NCBI GenBank assembly: GCA_964533495.1
Contig: CAZHJU010000001.1
Span: 157,672-221,671 of the forward strand
Direction: 5' to 3'
Source of the DNA: Ga0077527 sp964533495
GTDB taxonomy: Bacteria; Pseudomonadota; Gammaproteobacteria; Burkholderiales; SG8-41
Length of the DNA stretch: 64,000 bases
Program-made: the position numbers and the translations under genes
Notes under the pieces: generated by a model
Database searches by the model: none
What the model was told of the DNA's origin: nothing
What the model saw: the letters and a program-made list of their open reading frames with translations, nothing else
Shown here: positions 8,323-16,590 of the stretch, piece after piece
Position numbering within the stretch: position 1 is the stretch's first letter
Layout: the number at the start of each line of letters is the position of its first letter

Positions 8323-8998
8323 AGGCCAGAGCCATACTTTCGCAGTACAGGTCTGTAGAAGTTAGCTCACGACCTGATGTCTTCTGGCTTCCAAGTCGTT
8401 GCTGGGTAATGGGCGAAATCGGTTGATCGTTTTTTATCTGGTAGATAATTTCCCCGCGAGAATCACCAACTGTTATCTTTGAACCGCCAAAGATGATAAT
8501 CGGCTCAGATGTGCCAGAGCTGAGTGTAAAGTCAAACTTTCCGGATAAAGAATACTTGCTGTCGATAATGACATTGCCATCAATATATAGGTCGGCCGTC
8601 CCAATGCCTTTTTCAGACTTATAGGGAGAGAATTCGGTGATCACCCATTCCTGATCTGTGGGTACTACATAGTCATTACCAGATTTAAGTGTGGTTCTTC
8701 TCGGGGAAGAAAGCTCTGCAAGACGCTTCGTGTATGCAACTCGAATACAAGTGATATCTTGACACCGGTTTCTTTCATTCACGAGCCATTCTCTTTGGCG
8801 CACTCGAATCTGTCCCACACTGTTCGATGCAGATAAAGCATCCTTATATGCAGCAGCAAGAGAATCATCAAGATCAGAAAGCTGCTTGTTGGAACAGATA
8901 ACTTGCTCAACCAGTGTCGATGCTTGCGAACAATCGAAACTCGTTGCAGCAGCATTGGGCGAAACGGCCATCATTACAAGCAAAATCCTGACTTTCAT
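8234..8998 (-). CDS. Secreted LprI-like (DUF1311) protein
   Basis: A 254-residue protein from the ATG at 8998, which has a good AGGAGG ribosome-binding site upstream; the upstream ATG at 9025 lacks one. Residues 1-18 form a signal peptide (MKVRILLVMMAVSPNAAA). Then comes an LprI/DUF1311 domain: FDCSQASTLVEQVICSN, LDDSLAAAYKDAL, RQREWLVNERNRCQD and a final Cys, with cysteines likely paired in the periplasm. Family members include the Mycobacterium lysozyme inhibitor LprI, but most are of unknown function. The last ~25 codons cross into GC-rich sequence and may be an artefact of a recombination junction near 8290, so the true C terminus is uncertain. Confidence 0.65.
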   Translation of the reverse strand: MKVRILLVMMAVSPNAAATSFDCSQASTLVEQVICSNKQLSDLDDSLAAAYKDALSASNSVGQIRVRQREWLVNERNRCQDITCIRVAYTKRLAELSSPRRTTLKSGNDYVVPTDQEWVITEFSPYKSEKGIGTADLYIDGNVIIDSKYSLSGKFDFTLSSGTSEPIIIFGGSKITVGDSRGEIIYQIKNDQPISPITQQRLGSQKTSGRELTSTDLYCESMALAFVGATLDYKPPNSPEQAKRVPAGIHRCPF

Positions 8999-9084
8999 TG
9001 ACTCCGCCCTCCTATAACTTGGCATAACATTGATAGTCCATTAACGCGGGAAGCGGAAATTTCTATTTTTGTATCCCCTTAATG

Positions 9085-9369
9085 CTACGCAACCAATTTT
9101 ATAACCTTCAATTGCTTGCGCCGTTGCTCAGCATGCCAGAGATCGTACTGGGTCTGCTGATTGATCCAGCTCTCGGCGGAGGTTTCAAAAGCGATCGACA
9201 GGCGTACAGCCATTTCGGGGCTGATGCCCGCACGTCCATTCAGGATCGCGGAAAGCGTCTTGCGGCTTACATCCAGCGCCCTCGCCGCCTCAGTCACCGT
9301 AACCTTCAGGGGTCCCAAGCAGAGAGTCTTGATGATTTCCCCGGGATGCGGGGGATTGTGTATACGCAT
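9085..9369 (-). CDS. higA: HigA-family antitoxin / XRE transcriptional regulator (orphan)
   Basis: A 94-residue protein from the internal ATG at 9369 (MRIHNPPHPGEIIKTLCL, the standard HigA opening). The helix-turn-helix is clear: VTEAARALDVSRKTLSAILNGRAGISPEMAVRLS at about 23-56. A DLWHAEQ segment near the C terminus is typical of the family. HigA normally binds the HigB RNase toxin encoded immediately upstream and represses the operon. Here the ~110 bases upstream hold no HigB frame in any reading, so this is an orphan or the remnant of a broken pair. An AT-rich dispersed element lies just upstream. Confidence 0.82.
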   Translation of the reverse strand: MRIHNPPHPGEIIKTLCLGPLKVTVTEAARALDVSRKTLSAILNGRAGISPEMAVRLSIAFETSAESWINQQTQYDLWHAEQRRKQLKVIKLVA

Positions 9370-9451
9370 GATGCGGCTCTCAGAGATGGTCACCGAAAAA
9401 CAGGGCTGCGAATCGCAAACTCTCCTATCTTCGCGTTTACCCTGATAAAAT

Positions 9452-9484
9452 AAAAATTTTAATAAAATCAAATAGTTAAAATTA
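9452..9484 (+). repeat. Dispersed AT-rich element, copy E
   Basis: AAAAATTTTAATAAAATCAA followed by ATAGTTAAAATTA. The core 9466-9478 fits WATCAANNNNTTR exactly (AATCAA-ATAG-TTA). It lies between the upstream side of higA and the stop codon of the TauE gene, 12 bases from the latter. Confidence 0.75.
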
Positions 9485-9496
9485 TTCCACGGAGCA

Positions 9497-10246
9497 TTAG
9501 CGCAACACCCGCAGAATCAGCGAGGTCCCGATCAGCAGCAGCAGCACTCCGATCACCTTCAGCAACGTCTCGCGCGATGCCTTCAACTGGATGCGGTGGC
9601 CGGCCCAGATGCCGCCCAGTGCGAAGGGCAGCAGCAGCAGCGCCCCGAGGATGCGGTCCCACAGCATCAGGCCGCCGATCAGGAAGACCAGCGCGCGGAT
9701 GGACGTGGACAGCAGCACCATGTTCGACAGCGTCGCGCGCAGCACCGCCTTGTCGGGCAGGCGGCGCGACAGATAGATCGCGTAGGGCGGCGCGCCGACA
9801 CCGAACAGCGTGCCGGCGGCGCCGCCGCAGAAGCCGGAGATCACCGCCCAAGGGTGGCGCGCGATGCCCGTCTGCGGTGCGCCGGCGAACAGCGAGTAGA
9901 GGCCGTAGCAGAACAGGAAAATGCCGAAGGCGGCGATGGTCGCCTGCTGCGGAACCGTCACCAGCGCGGTGACGCCGGCAACCGCGCCGGCGAGCGAGAA
10001 CGGCGCCATCCATTTCAGTTCGCCGCGGTCGGCGTCCTTCGAGAAGCGCGAGCCCAGCGCGAACGATGCCGAGACATCGAGGATCACGCACAGCGGCAGC
10101 ACGTAGTCGAGCGGAAAGAAGTACGACAGCGCCGGCACCGTGAACATCGCCGCACCGAAGGCGGTGATGCCGAAAATGACGTAAGCGCCGCCGACGATGG
10201 CTGCGCAGGCCGCCCAGGTCGCCAGACCGAAGGGCAGTGCATCCAT
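9497..10246 (-). CDS. TauE/SafE family sulfite/anion exporter
   Basis: A 249-residue membrane protein of the TauE/SafE family with about eight membrane segments. Repeated family features include VIFGITAFGAAMFTVPALSYFFPLD near the N terminus and the second-half repeat GFCGGAAGTLFGVGAPPYAIYLS. Members export sulfite, sulfoacetate or other small anions. The ATG at 10246 is preferred; two TTG codons precede it. The first bases overlap the rho-independent terminator of the upstream pilU gene, so this gene probably has its own weak promoter or depends on read-through. The Xsc-like enzyme at 61.4 kb releases sulfite, but the two are too far apart to link by context. Confidence 0.85.
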   Translation of the reverse strand: MDALPFGLATWAACAAIVGGAYVIFGITAFGAAMFTVPALSYFFPLDYVLPLCVILDVSASFALGSRFSKDADRGELKWMAPFSLAGAVAGVTALVTVPQQATIAAFGIFLFCYGLYSLFAGAPQTGIARHPWAVISGFCGGAAGTLFGVGAPPYAIYLSRRLPDKAVLRATLSNMVLLSTSIRALVFLIGGLMLWDRILGALLLLPFALGGIWAGHRIQLKASRETLLKVIGVLLLLIGTSLILRVLR

Positions 10247-10248
10247 CA

Positions 10249-10276
10249 ACAAAAACGCCGGCCTTGGGGCCGGCGT
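10249..10276 (-). terminator. Rho-independent terminator after pilU
   Basis: Reading the minus strand, ACGCCGGCC-ccaa-GGCCGGCGT forms a perfect 9-bp stem followed by a T run. It ends the pilT-pilU transcript 22 bases after the pilU stop and overlaps the start region of the TauE/SafE gene. Confidence 0.85.
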
Positions 10277-10297
10277 CCTTGCACGGGCGCGCGCGGA

Positions 10298-11434
10298 TCA
10301 GACAAGGTTCAGGTGCTCAATGCCGGTCATGACGTCCTTGTCCTTGGCATCCTTGCTGTTGAGCTTGATCATCAGCCGCAGCTCGTTCATCGAGTCGGCG
10401 TTGCGCAGCGCGTCCTCGTAGCTGATTTCACCGGCCTCGTAGAGGTCGAACAGGTGCTGGTCGAAGGTCTGCATGCCGAGCTCGCGCGACTTGGCCATGA
10501 TGCTCTTGATCTCGTGCACCTCGCCCTTGAAGATCAGGTCGGAAATCAGCGGCGAGTTCAGCATGATCTCGACCGCGGCGGCGCGGCCCTTGCCGTCCTT
10601 CTTCGGGATCAGGCGCTGCGACACCAGCGCGCGGATGTTCAGCGACAGGTCCATCAGCAGCTGGTGTTTCCGTTCTTCCGGGAAGAAGTTGATGATCCGG
10701 TCCAGCGCCTGGTTGGCGCTGTTAGCGTGCAGCGTGGCCATCGCCAGGTGGCCGGTTTCGGCGAAGGCGATCGCGTGGTCCATCGTGTCGCGGTCGCGGA
10801 TCTCGCCGATCAGGATCACGTCGGGGGCCTGGCGCAGCGTGTTCTTCAGCGCGGCGTTCCACGAATCGGTGTCGACGCCGACCTCGCGCTGGGTGACCAC
10901 GCAGTTCAGGTGGTCATGCACGTATTCAATCGGGTCCTCGATGGTGATGATGTGGCCGTAGCTGTTCTGGTTGCGGTAGCCGATCATCGCCGCCAGCGAC
11001 GTCGATTTGCCCGAGCCGGTGCCGCCGACCATGATGATCAGGCCGCGCTTGGTCATGACCACGTCCTTCAGCACCGGCGGCAGCTTCAGGTCGTCGAACT
11101 TCGGGATCGAGGTGTTGATGGTCCGCAGCACCATGCCGACCCGGCCCTGCTGCATGAAGGCGTTGACGCGGAAGCGGCCGATGTCGCCGGGGCTGATCGC
11201 GAAGTTGCACTCCTTGGTCGCCTCGAACTCGCCGGCCTGCTTGTCGTTCATGATGCCGCGCGCGAGCTCTGCGGTGTGCTGGTTGGTCAGCGCCTGCTGC
11301 GCCACCGGCGTCATCTTGCCGTCGAGCTTGATCGCCGGCGGAAAACCCGCGGTGATGAACAGGTCCGAGGCCTTTTTCGCGACCATCGCCCGCAGCAGGT
11401 CGTGCATGAACTTGACTGCCTGTTCTCTTTCCAT
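10298..11434 (-). CDS. pilU: Twitching motility ATPase PilU
   Basis: A 378-residue PilT/PilU-type secretion ATPase. Walker A is GGTGSGKST near 137-145, the Asp box ITIEDPIEYVHDH follows, the Walker B region is DVILIGEIRD and the His box is ATLHANSANQALDRI. The N terminus MEREQAVKFMHDLLRAMVAKKASDLFIT and the longer C-terminal tail (MTGIEHLNLV) identify PilU rather than PilT. PilU is a hexameric inner-membrane-associated motor that assists PilT in retracting type IV pili. It lies 43 bases after pilT in the same operon. Confidence 0.95.
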   Translation of the reverse strand: MEREQAVKFMHDLLRAMVAKKASDLFITAGFPPAIKLDGKMTPVAQQALTNQHTAELARGIMNDKQAGEFEATKECNFAISPGDIGRFRVNAFMQQGRVGMVLRTINTSIPKFDDLKLPPVLKDVVMTKRGLIIMVGGTGSGKSTSLAAMIGYRNQNSYGHIITIEDPIEYVHDHLNCVVTQREVGVDTDSWNAALKNTLRQAPDVILIGEIRDRDTMDHAIAFAETGHLAMATLHANSANQALDRIINFFPEERKHQLLMDLSLNIRALVSQRLIPKKDGKGRAAAVEIMLNSPLISDLIFKGEVHEIKSIMAKSRELGMQTFDQHLFDLYEAGEISYEDALRNADSMNELRLMIKLNSKDAKDKDVMTGIEHLNLV

Positions 11435-11477
11435 GCCTTGCTCCCTTGTTTTTTCCCCGCCGCGGCCCGCGCCGGGA

Positions 11478-12518
11478 TCAGCGGAACAGATCCTTGTTCA
11501 TCGCCTTGCCGCGCGCCTCGTCCGAGGACACGATGTTGCGCTTGACCAGGTCGACCAGGTTCTGGTCCAGCGTCTGCATGCCGAGCTGGGCGCCGGTCTG
11601 GATCGCCGAGTACATCTGCGCCACCTTGTTCTCGCGGATCAGGTTGCGGATCGCCGGCGTGCCGATCATGATCTCGTGCGCCGCGGCACGGCCGCTGCCG
11701 TCCTTGGTCTTCAGCAGCGTCTGCGAGATCACCGCGCGCAGCGATTCCGACAACATCGCGCGCATCATTTCCTTTTCCTCGGCCGGGAACACGTCGATGA
11801 TCCGGTCGATGGTCTTGGCGGCGGAACTGGTGTGCAGCGTGCCGAACACCAGGTGGCCCGTTTCGGCGGCGGTCAGCGCCAGGCGGATGGTTTCCAGGTC
11901 GCGCATCTCGCCGACCAGGATGATGTCCGGATCCTCGCGCAGCGCCGAGCGCAGCGCGTTGGAAAAGGACAGCGTGTGCGGCCCGACTTCGCGCTGGTTG
12001 ATCAGGCACTTCTTCGATTCGTGCACGAACTCGATCGGGTCCTCCACCGTCAGGATGTGGCCCTGCTCGTTTTCGTTGATGTGGTTGACCATCGCCGCCA
12101 GCGTGGTCGACTTGCCGGAGCCGGTCGGGCCGGTCACCAGCACGACGCCGCGCGGCTGGTTGGCGATCTCGGTGAACACCTTCGGCGCCTTCAGGTCCTC
12201 GAGGCTCAGCACCTTCGACGGAATGGTCCGGAACACCGCGCCGGCGCCGCGCTGCTGCACGAAGGCATTGACGCGGAAACGGGCCAGGTTGGGGATCGCG
12301 AAGGAAAAGTCGCACTCCAGGTTTTCCTCGTAGAACTTGCGCTGGCCGTCGTTCATGATGTCGTAGACCATCGCATGAACGTCCTTGTGCTCCAGCGCCG
12401 GCAGGTTGATGCGGCGCACGTCGCCGTGCACGCGGATCATCGGCGGCAGGCCGGCGGAGAGGTGCAGGTCGGAGGCTTTGTTCTTGACGACGAAGGCCAG
12501 CAGTTCGGAGATGTCCAT
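11478..12518 (-). CDS. pilT: Type IV pilus retraction ATPase PilT
   Basis: A 346-residue protein of standard PilT length. It begins MDISELLAFVVKNKASDLHLSAG and shows Walker A GPTGSGKST, Asp box LTVEDPIEFVHESKKCLINQRE, Walker B DIILVGEMRD, His box GTLHTSSAAKTIDRI and the AIRNLIRENK motif required for retraction. It powers depolymerisation of type IV pili for twitching, DNA uptake and surface sensing. The gene is divergent from yggS (107-base gap) and followed by pilU. The AT-rich GGAATTATAA directly before the ATG could contain a very close -10. Confidence 0.97.
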   Translation of the reverse strand: MDISELLAFVVKNKASDLHLSAGLPPMIRVHGDVRRINLPALEHKDVHAMVYDIMNDGQRKFYEENLECDFSFAIPNLARFRVNAFVQQRGAGAVFRTIPSKVLSLEDLKAPKVFTEIANQPRGVVLVTGPTGSGKSTTLAAMVNHINENEQGHILTVEDPIEFVHESKKCLINQREVGPHTLSFSNALRSALREDPDIILVGEMRDLETIRLALTAAETGHLVFGTLHTSSAAKTIDRIIDVFPAEEKEMMRAMLSESLRAVISQTLLKTKDGSGRAAAHEIMIGTPAIRNLIRENKVAQMYSAIQTGAQLGMQTLDQNLVDLVKRNIVSSDEARGKAMNKDLFR

Positions 12519-12625
12519 TTATAATTCCCTTGGGAGTGGGCCGGGCAGGGTACACGGGCAGGGTACCTTCCGCGCGCCCGCATGCCGGACACGCATGAAA
12601 ACCAGCCCCTGAGCGCGCCGAAATT

Positions 12626-13327
12626 ATGGCCACAATCGCCGAGAACTTGCAAGCCGTACACGGGCGCATCGCGCGCGCCGCGGCCGCCGCGAATCGCGCG
12701 CCGGACGGCGTGAAACTGCTCGCCGTGAGCAAGACTTTCGGCAGCGACGCGGTGCTTGCCGCGTGGCAGGCCGGGCAGCGCGCCTTCGGCGAAAACTTCG
12801 TGCAGGAAGGCGCGGCAAAAATCACGGAACTGTCGCATCTGGACATCGAGTGGCATTTCATCGGCCCGATCCAGGGCAACAAGACGCGCCCCATCGCCGG
12901 ACACTTCGCCTGGGTGCACAGCGTCGAGCGCGAAAAAATCGCGCAGCGCCTCAACGACGCGCGCCCGCTGCAGCTGCCGCCGCTCAACGTGCTGATCCAG
13001 GTCAACGTCAGCGGCGAGGCAAGCAAGAGCGGGGTCGAGCCCGGTGCGGAACGCGGGCTCGCCGCCTTCATCCGCGGGCTGCCGCGGCTGCGGCTGCGCG
13101 GCCTGATGGCGATTCCCGAGCCGACGCCGGATACGGCCCAGCAGCGCGAGCGCTTCGCGCTGCTGCGGCGCCTGCTGCAGCCGCTGCAGGCGGAGGACAC
13201 CGGGGTCGACACTTTGTCGATGGGCATGTCCGACGATCTGGAATCGGCGATTGCCGAGGGCTCGACGCTGGTGCGCGTGGGCACCGCGATTTTCGGCAAA
13301 CGGCAGACCGTGAATGGTGAACGGTAA
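12626..13327 (+). CDS. yggS: YggS/PLPBP family pyridoxal 5'-phosphate homeostasis protein
   Basis: A 233-residue TIM-barrel PLP-binding protein. The PLP lysine lies in LLAVSKTFGSD (about residue 36). Other landmarks are QAFGENFVQE-like RAFGENFVQEG, EWHFIGPIQGNK, a VLIQVNVSGEASKSG strand and the phosphate-binding LSMGMSDDLESAI...LVRVGTAIFG near the C terminus. Members buffer PLP and influence amino-acid pools but are not catalytic. The last codons (TVNGER) and the stop lie inside a run of four degenerate heptamers. It heads the conserved yggS-proC-yggT-yggU cluster, divergent from pilT. Confidence 0.95.
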   Translation: MATIAENLQAVHGRIARAAAAANRAPDGVKLLAVSKTFGSDAVLAAWQAGQRAFGENFVQEGAAKITELSHLDIEWHFIGPIQGNKTRPIAGHFAWVHSVEREKIAQRLNDARPLQLPPLNVLIQVNVSGEASKSGVEPGAERGLAAFIRGLPRLRLRGLMAIPEPTPDTAQQRERFALLRRLLQPLQAEDTGVDTLSMGMSDDLESAIAEGSTLVRVGTAIFGKRQTVNGER

Positions 13328-13337
13328 GCGGTGAACC
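13310..13337 (+). repeat. Degenerate heptamer repeats at the end of yggS
   Basis: Four consecutive heptamers, GTGAATG, GTGAACG, GTAAGCG and GTGAACC. The yggS TAA stop (13325-13327) falls inside the third. A similar array, with ATGARYG units, lies at 20379-20406. Confidence 0.6.
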
Positions 13338-13338
13338 G

Positions 13339-13344
13339 TATAAT
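13339..13344 (+). promoter_or_regulatory. -10 box for proC
   Basis: A perfect TATAAT 45 bases before the proC ATG, just after the yggS stop and the heptamer repeats. The -35 region (around 13316) has only a weak GGTGAA. Confidence 0.45.
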
Positions 13345-13389
13345 GCCCGGAATGTTTACCCATCGCCGGCAATCCGCCCCCTTTCATCC

Positions 13390-14202
13390 ATGAACATCCT
13401 TTTCATCGGCGGCGGCAACATGGCCGCGGCGATCATCGGCGGCCTCGTCGGCCAGGGCCGACCGGCATCGACGCTGCAGGCCGTCGACGTGCTGCCCGAG
13501 GCGCGGGCCCGTCTCGAACGGCAGTTCGGCATCCGCACCTCGGCCGATGCCGCGGCCGCGGCGGCCGGCGCGGACTGCATCGTGCTGGCGGTCAAGCCGC
13601 AGCAGATGCGCGAAGTCGCGGCGGCGCTGGCACCCGCGCTGAAGGGACAGCTGGTGATCAGCATCGCCGCCGGCATCCGCGGCAGCGATCTCGCGCGCTG
13701 GCTCGGCGGCCATGCGGCCATCGTGCGCGCCATGCCCAACACGCCAGCCCTGGTCGCCGCGGGCATCACCGGCCTTCATGCGCTGCCGGGCGTCAGCGCG
13801 CGGCAGCGCGGCGACGCCGAAAGCGTGCTGGCCGCCGTCGGCGGCACCTTCTGGGTCGACGAGGAAAGCGCGCTCGACGCGGTGACGGCGGTCTCCGGCA
13901 GCGGCCCGGCCTACGTGTTTTATTTCATCGAAGCCCTGGAACAGGCGGGACTCGAACTCGGGCTGCCGGCGGAAATCGCGCGCCAAAGCGCGCTGGAAAC
14001 CTTTGCCGGCGCGGTAAAGCTGGCCGGCACCGGCGATGCCGATCCGGCAACGCTGCGGGCCCGGGTCACCTCCAAAGGCGGCACCACCGAGCGCGCCATC
14101 GGCGCGCTGGACGCGGCCGGCGTCAGGGCCGCCTTCGTCCGCGCCGTGCGCGCCGCGGCGGAACGCTCCGCCGAGATGGGCGATACCCTGGGCAGGGACT
14201 GA
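13390..14202 (+). CDS. proC: Pyrroline-5-carboxylate reductase
   Basis: A 270-residue enzyme for the last step of proline synthesis: NAD(P)H-dependent reduction of 1-pyrroline-5-carboxylate to proline in the cytoplasm. It opens MNILFIGGGNMAAAIIGGL (Rossmann fold), contains AVKPQQM and RAMPNTPALVAAGITGL, and has the family signature in the C-terminal helical dimerisation domain: SGSGPAYVFYFIEALEQAG and later LRARVTSKGGTTERAI. Length is typical. It is followed two bases later by yggT in the conserved cluster. Confidence 0.96.
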   Translation: MNILFIGGGNMAAAIIGGLVGQGRPASTLQAVDVLPEARARLERQFGIRTSADAAAAAAGADCIVLAVKPQQMREVAAALAPALKGQLVISIAAGIRGSDLARWLGGHAAIVRAMPNTPALVAAGITGLHALPGVSARQRGDAESVLAAVGGTFWVDEESALDAVTAVSGSGPAYVFYFIEALEQAGLELGLPAEIARQSALETFAGAVKLAGTGDADPATLRARVTSKGGTTERAIGALDAAGVRAAFVRAVRAAAERSAEMGDTLGRD

Positions 14203-14203
14203 C

Positions 14204-14782
14204 ATGCTGGCCAATGCGCTGATCTTCATCGCCCAGGTCGCCTTCGGCCTGCTGACGCTGGCGCTGCTGCTGCGTTTCTACCTGCAATGGGTGCGCGCGC
14301 CCTACCGCAACCCGATGGCCGATTTCGTCAACGCGCTGACCGATTTCATGGTGAAGCCCGCGCGCCGCGTCATCCCGGGGCTGTGGGGGCTGGACCTGCC
14401 GACGCTGCTGCTGGCCTGGCTGATGCAGCTGCTGGAGCTGCTGGTGATCCTGCAGGTTCGCGGCTTCCGTTTTGGCGCCGAGGTCGGCCTCGCCGCGATC
14501 GGCCTCGCGGCGCTGGCCGCCATCGGCACCGTCAAGATGCTGATCTACATCGTGCTGGTGGCCACGCTGCTGCAGGCGCTGCTGTCCTGGATCAATCCGG
14601 GCAGCCCGATCGCGCCGCTGCTCGACGCGATGACGCGGCCCTTCCTGCGCTTCTTCCGGCGCCGGATTGCGCCGGTCGGCAACGTCGACCTGTCGCCGCT
14701 GTTCCTGCTGGTGGTCTGCCAGCTGCTGCTGATGGTGCCGGTCGCCTGGCTCGAATCCGGGGCGATGCGGCTGCTGCAGTGA
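14204..14782 (+). CDS. yggT: YggT family membrane protein
   Basis: A 192-residue membrane protein made of two YggT repeats: LLLRFYLQWVRAPYRNPMADFVNALTDFMVKP early and a second LSWINPGSPIAPLLDAMTRPFLRFFRR after residue 125. The ATG at 14204, one base after the proC stop, gives the standard N terminus. The cellular role is not settled; homologues have been linked to osmotic stress, cell-division site membranes or thylakoid assembly (CCB3/YlmG). The TGA overlaps the GTG start of the next gene. Confidence 0.92.
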   Translation: MLANALIFIAQVAFGLLTLALLLRFYLQWVRAPYRNPMADFVNALTDFMVKPARRVIPGLWGLDLPTLLLAWLMQLLELLVILQVRGFRFGAEVGLAAIGLAALAAIGTVKMLIYIVLVATLLQALLSWINPGSPIAPLLDAMTRPFLRFFRRRIAPVGNVDLSPLFLLVVCQLLLMVPVAWLESGAMRLLQ

Positions 14783-15102
14783 GCGGCTGGCATCGCTTCG
14801 ATCCGCAGGCGGCGCGCCTGACGCTGCAGATCCACGCCCGGCCCGGCGCCCGCGTCACCACCGTCGCGGGCCTGCACGGCGACGCCCTGAAAATCCACAT
14901 CGCCGCGCCGCCGGTCGACGACCGCGCCAACGCCGCGCTGCTGGCCTGGCTGGCCGGCGTGCTGGAACTGCCCCAGGCCGCGGTCCGGCTGCGCGCCGGG
15001 GCGAAGTCGAGGCGCAAAATCGTGGAAATCCGTCCGGCGGACGCGGGGATCGCGGCGCGCGCCGCGGCCTTGGCCACGGCGGCCGGTCAGCCGGATTCCT
15101 GA
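14779..15102 (+). CDS. yggU: DUF167 (YggU) family protein
   Basis: A 107-residue protein starting at GTG 14779, which overlaps the yggT stop as GTGA. It has the DUF167 pattern: LTLQIHARPGARVTTVAGLHGDALKIHIAAPPVDDRANAALL, then LELPQAAVRLRAGAKSRRKIVEI. This small alpha/beta fold has no confirmed activity. The last 16 bases overlap, tail to tail, the end of the phospholipase D family gene on the other strand. Confidence 0.9.
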   Translation: MSGWHRFDPQAARLTLQIHARPGARVTTVAGLHGDALKIHIAAPPVDDRANAALLAWLAGVLELPQAAVRLRAGAKSRRKIVEIRPADAGIAARAAALATAAGQPDS

Positions 15103-16544
15103 CTCCGTCTCCCGCCGTGGCGCGCGCGCCACGCCCGCACCAGCAGCGTCACCGCGATCCACAGGGCCAGCAGCGCGAGGGGCAGCGTGACCGCCAGCGG
15201 CGCCAGCAGGGCGAGCAATGCCAGCGCGATGAAGCCCAATGCGATGCTCGACATCAGCCCGGACTCGGCCGCGCCCAGGGTGCGGCGGTTGCTGAAAACG
15301 GCGCCGACGGTGTTGCCCAGGCGCAGCGCGCCCGCCGCGGCCCGCGCGGCGCGCCCGCCGGAACCGCCGCCGCGGTGACGCACCCGCGCCGAAGGCCTGA
15401 CGCGGCGCCTGCCGGAGAGCACGATCTCGGTGGCGTTGGCGAGGTCTTCCTCGTACATCGCCTGCATGCAGCCCGCGCAGCCGGCGTCCTCGATCGCGAC
15501 GTCGAGTTCGTAGTTGCTGATCCAGCTCGCGATGTTGAGGTTGGTCGAGCCGACGCGCGCCCAGCGCCCGTCGGCCACCGCGGTCTTGGCATGCAGCATC
15601 GCGCCGTTCCACTCGAAGACGCGGATGCCGGCCTCGAGCAGCGGGCGGTAGCCCGCGCGCGACAGCTGCCCGAGCATGGGCACGTCGCTGCTGCCGGGCA
15701 CCAGCAGCCGGACGTCGACGCCGTCATGCGCCGCCGCGCGCAGCGCCTGCACATAGGGCGAAACGCCGACGAAATAGGCGTCCGTCAGCCACAGGGTATC
15801 GCGGGCCATGGCCGCGATCAGCTGGTCGAGGCGGTAGAGCCCGGCGGTGCTCGGCTGGTTCGCCAGCACGCGCACCATCACCTCGCCCGCGGGCGCGGCG
15901 GGAACGGGTTCCGGCTCCGGCAGATCGATGTCGCGGTCCGAGGCCGCCGCCCAAGTCTGGCCGAAGGCGCGCTCGATGTCGGCCACCGCGGGGCCGCGGA
16001 TTTCGATGCCGGTGTCGCGCCAGGGAGCGATGCCGCGCCGCGGATCGCCCAGCCACTTGTCGCTGACGCAGAGTCCGGTCACGTAGCCGACCATGCCGTC
16101 GACCGCCACCATCTTGCGGTGATCGCGCGTCAGCCAGCCGAAGGGGCTGTCGAGGCGCGGCGTGTTGAAGCAGCGCACTTCGCCGCCGGCCTCGACCAGC
16201 GGCCTGAGCAGCCGGCCGCTGCCGACGCCGATCCCGCCCATCCAGTCGTGGATCAGCCGCACCGTGACGCCGGCACGGGCGCGTTCGCAGAGTGCCGCGA
16301 CGAATTCGCGGCCGGTGGCGTCGTCGGCGATGATGTAGTTCTCGAACAGCACCGAACGGCGCGCGCCGGCGATCGCCGCCAGCCAGGCCGGATAGTTCTC
16401 GCCGGCGTCGCGCAGGATGCGCACGCTGTTGCCGCCGACCAGCGGCGCGCCGGCGGCGCGGGCAAAGGCCTGCTCCGCCAGCAGGCGCAGTTCCGCGCCG
16501 CCGCGGCGGGGAACGGGATGGCGGGATTCGGCGGTGATCGGCAT
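15087..16544 (-). CDS. Phospholipase D family protein (cardiolipin synthase-like)
   Basis: A 485-residue protein with two HKD motifs: DHRKMVAVDG near residue 140 and LHAKTAVADG near 320 followed by GSTNLNIASW. These match bacterial cardiolipin synthases of the ClsB/C-like branch, which join two phosphatidyl groups or use phosphatidylethanolamine. Unlike classical ClsA, there is no N-terminal membrane hairpin; instead two hydrophobic helices lie at the C terminus (about 425-470). The enzyme should act at the inner membrane. The exact substrate pair is not determined by sequence. It is convergent with yggU, with a 16-base overlap. Confidence 0.85.
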   Translation of the reverse strand: MPITAESRHPVPRRGGAELRLLAEQAFARAAGAPLVGGNSVRILRDAGENYPAWLAAIAGARRSVLFENYIIADDATGREFVAALCERARAGVTVRLIHDWMGGIGVGSGRLLRPLVEAGGEVRCFNTPRLDSPFGWLTRDHRKMVAVDGMVGYVTGLCVSDKWLGDPRRGIAPWRDTGIEIRGPAVADIERAFGQTWAAASDRDIDLPEPEPVPAAPAGEVMVRVLANQPSTAGLYRLDQLIAAMARDTLWLTDAYFVGVSPYVQALRAAAHDGVDVRLLVPGSSDVPMLGQLSRAGYRPLLEAGIRVFEWNGAMLHAKTAVADGRWARVGSTNLNIASWISNYELDVAIEDAGCAGCMQAMYEEDLANATEIVLSGRRRVRPSARVRHRGGGSGGRAARAAAGALRLGNTVGAVFSNRRTLGAAESGLMSSIALGFIALALLALLAPLAVTLPLALLALWIAVTLLVRAWRARHGGRRSQESG

Positions 16545-16590
16545 GACTGGTCCCCGGTACAGGGTGCCGCAGGGCAGCGCGCGGGGCCGC

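Noticed and set aside
9370..9480. higB toxin gene upstream of higA
   Set aside because: All frames on the higA strand lack the RelE-like toxin pattern and are interrupted. Only a short, unrecognised extension in frame with higA is open.
6552..9484. Prophage or integrative element
   Set aside because: No integrase, transposase, phage gene, tRNA-borne repeat or direct-repeat boundary was found.
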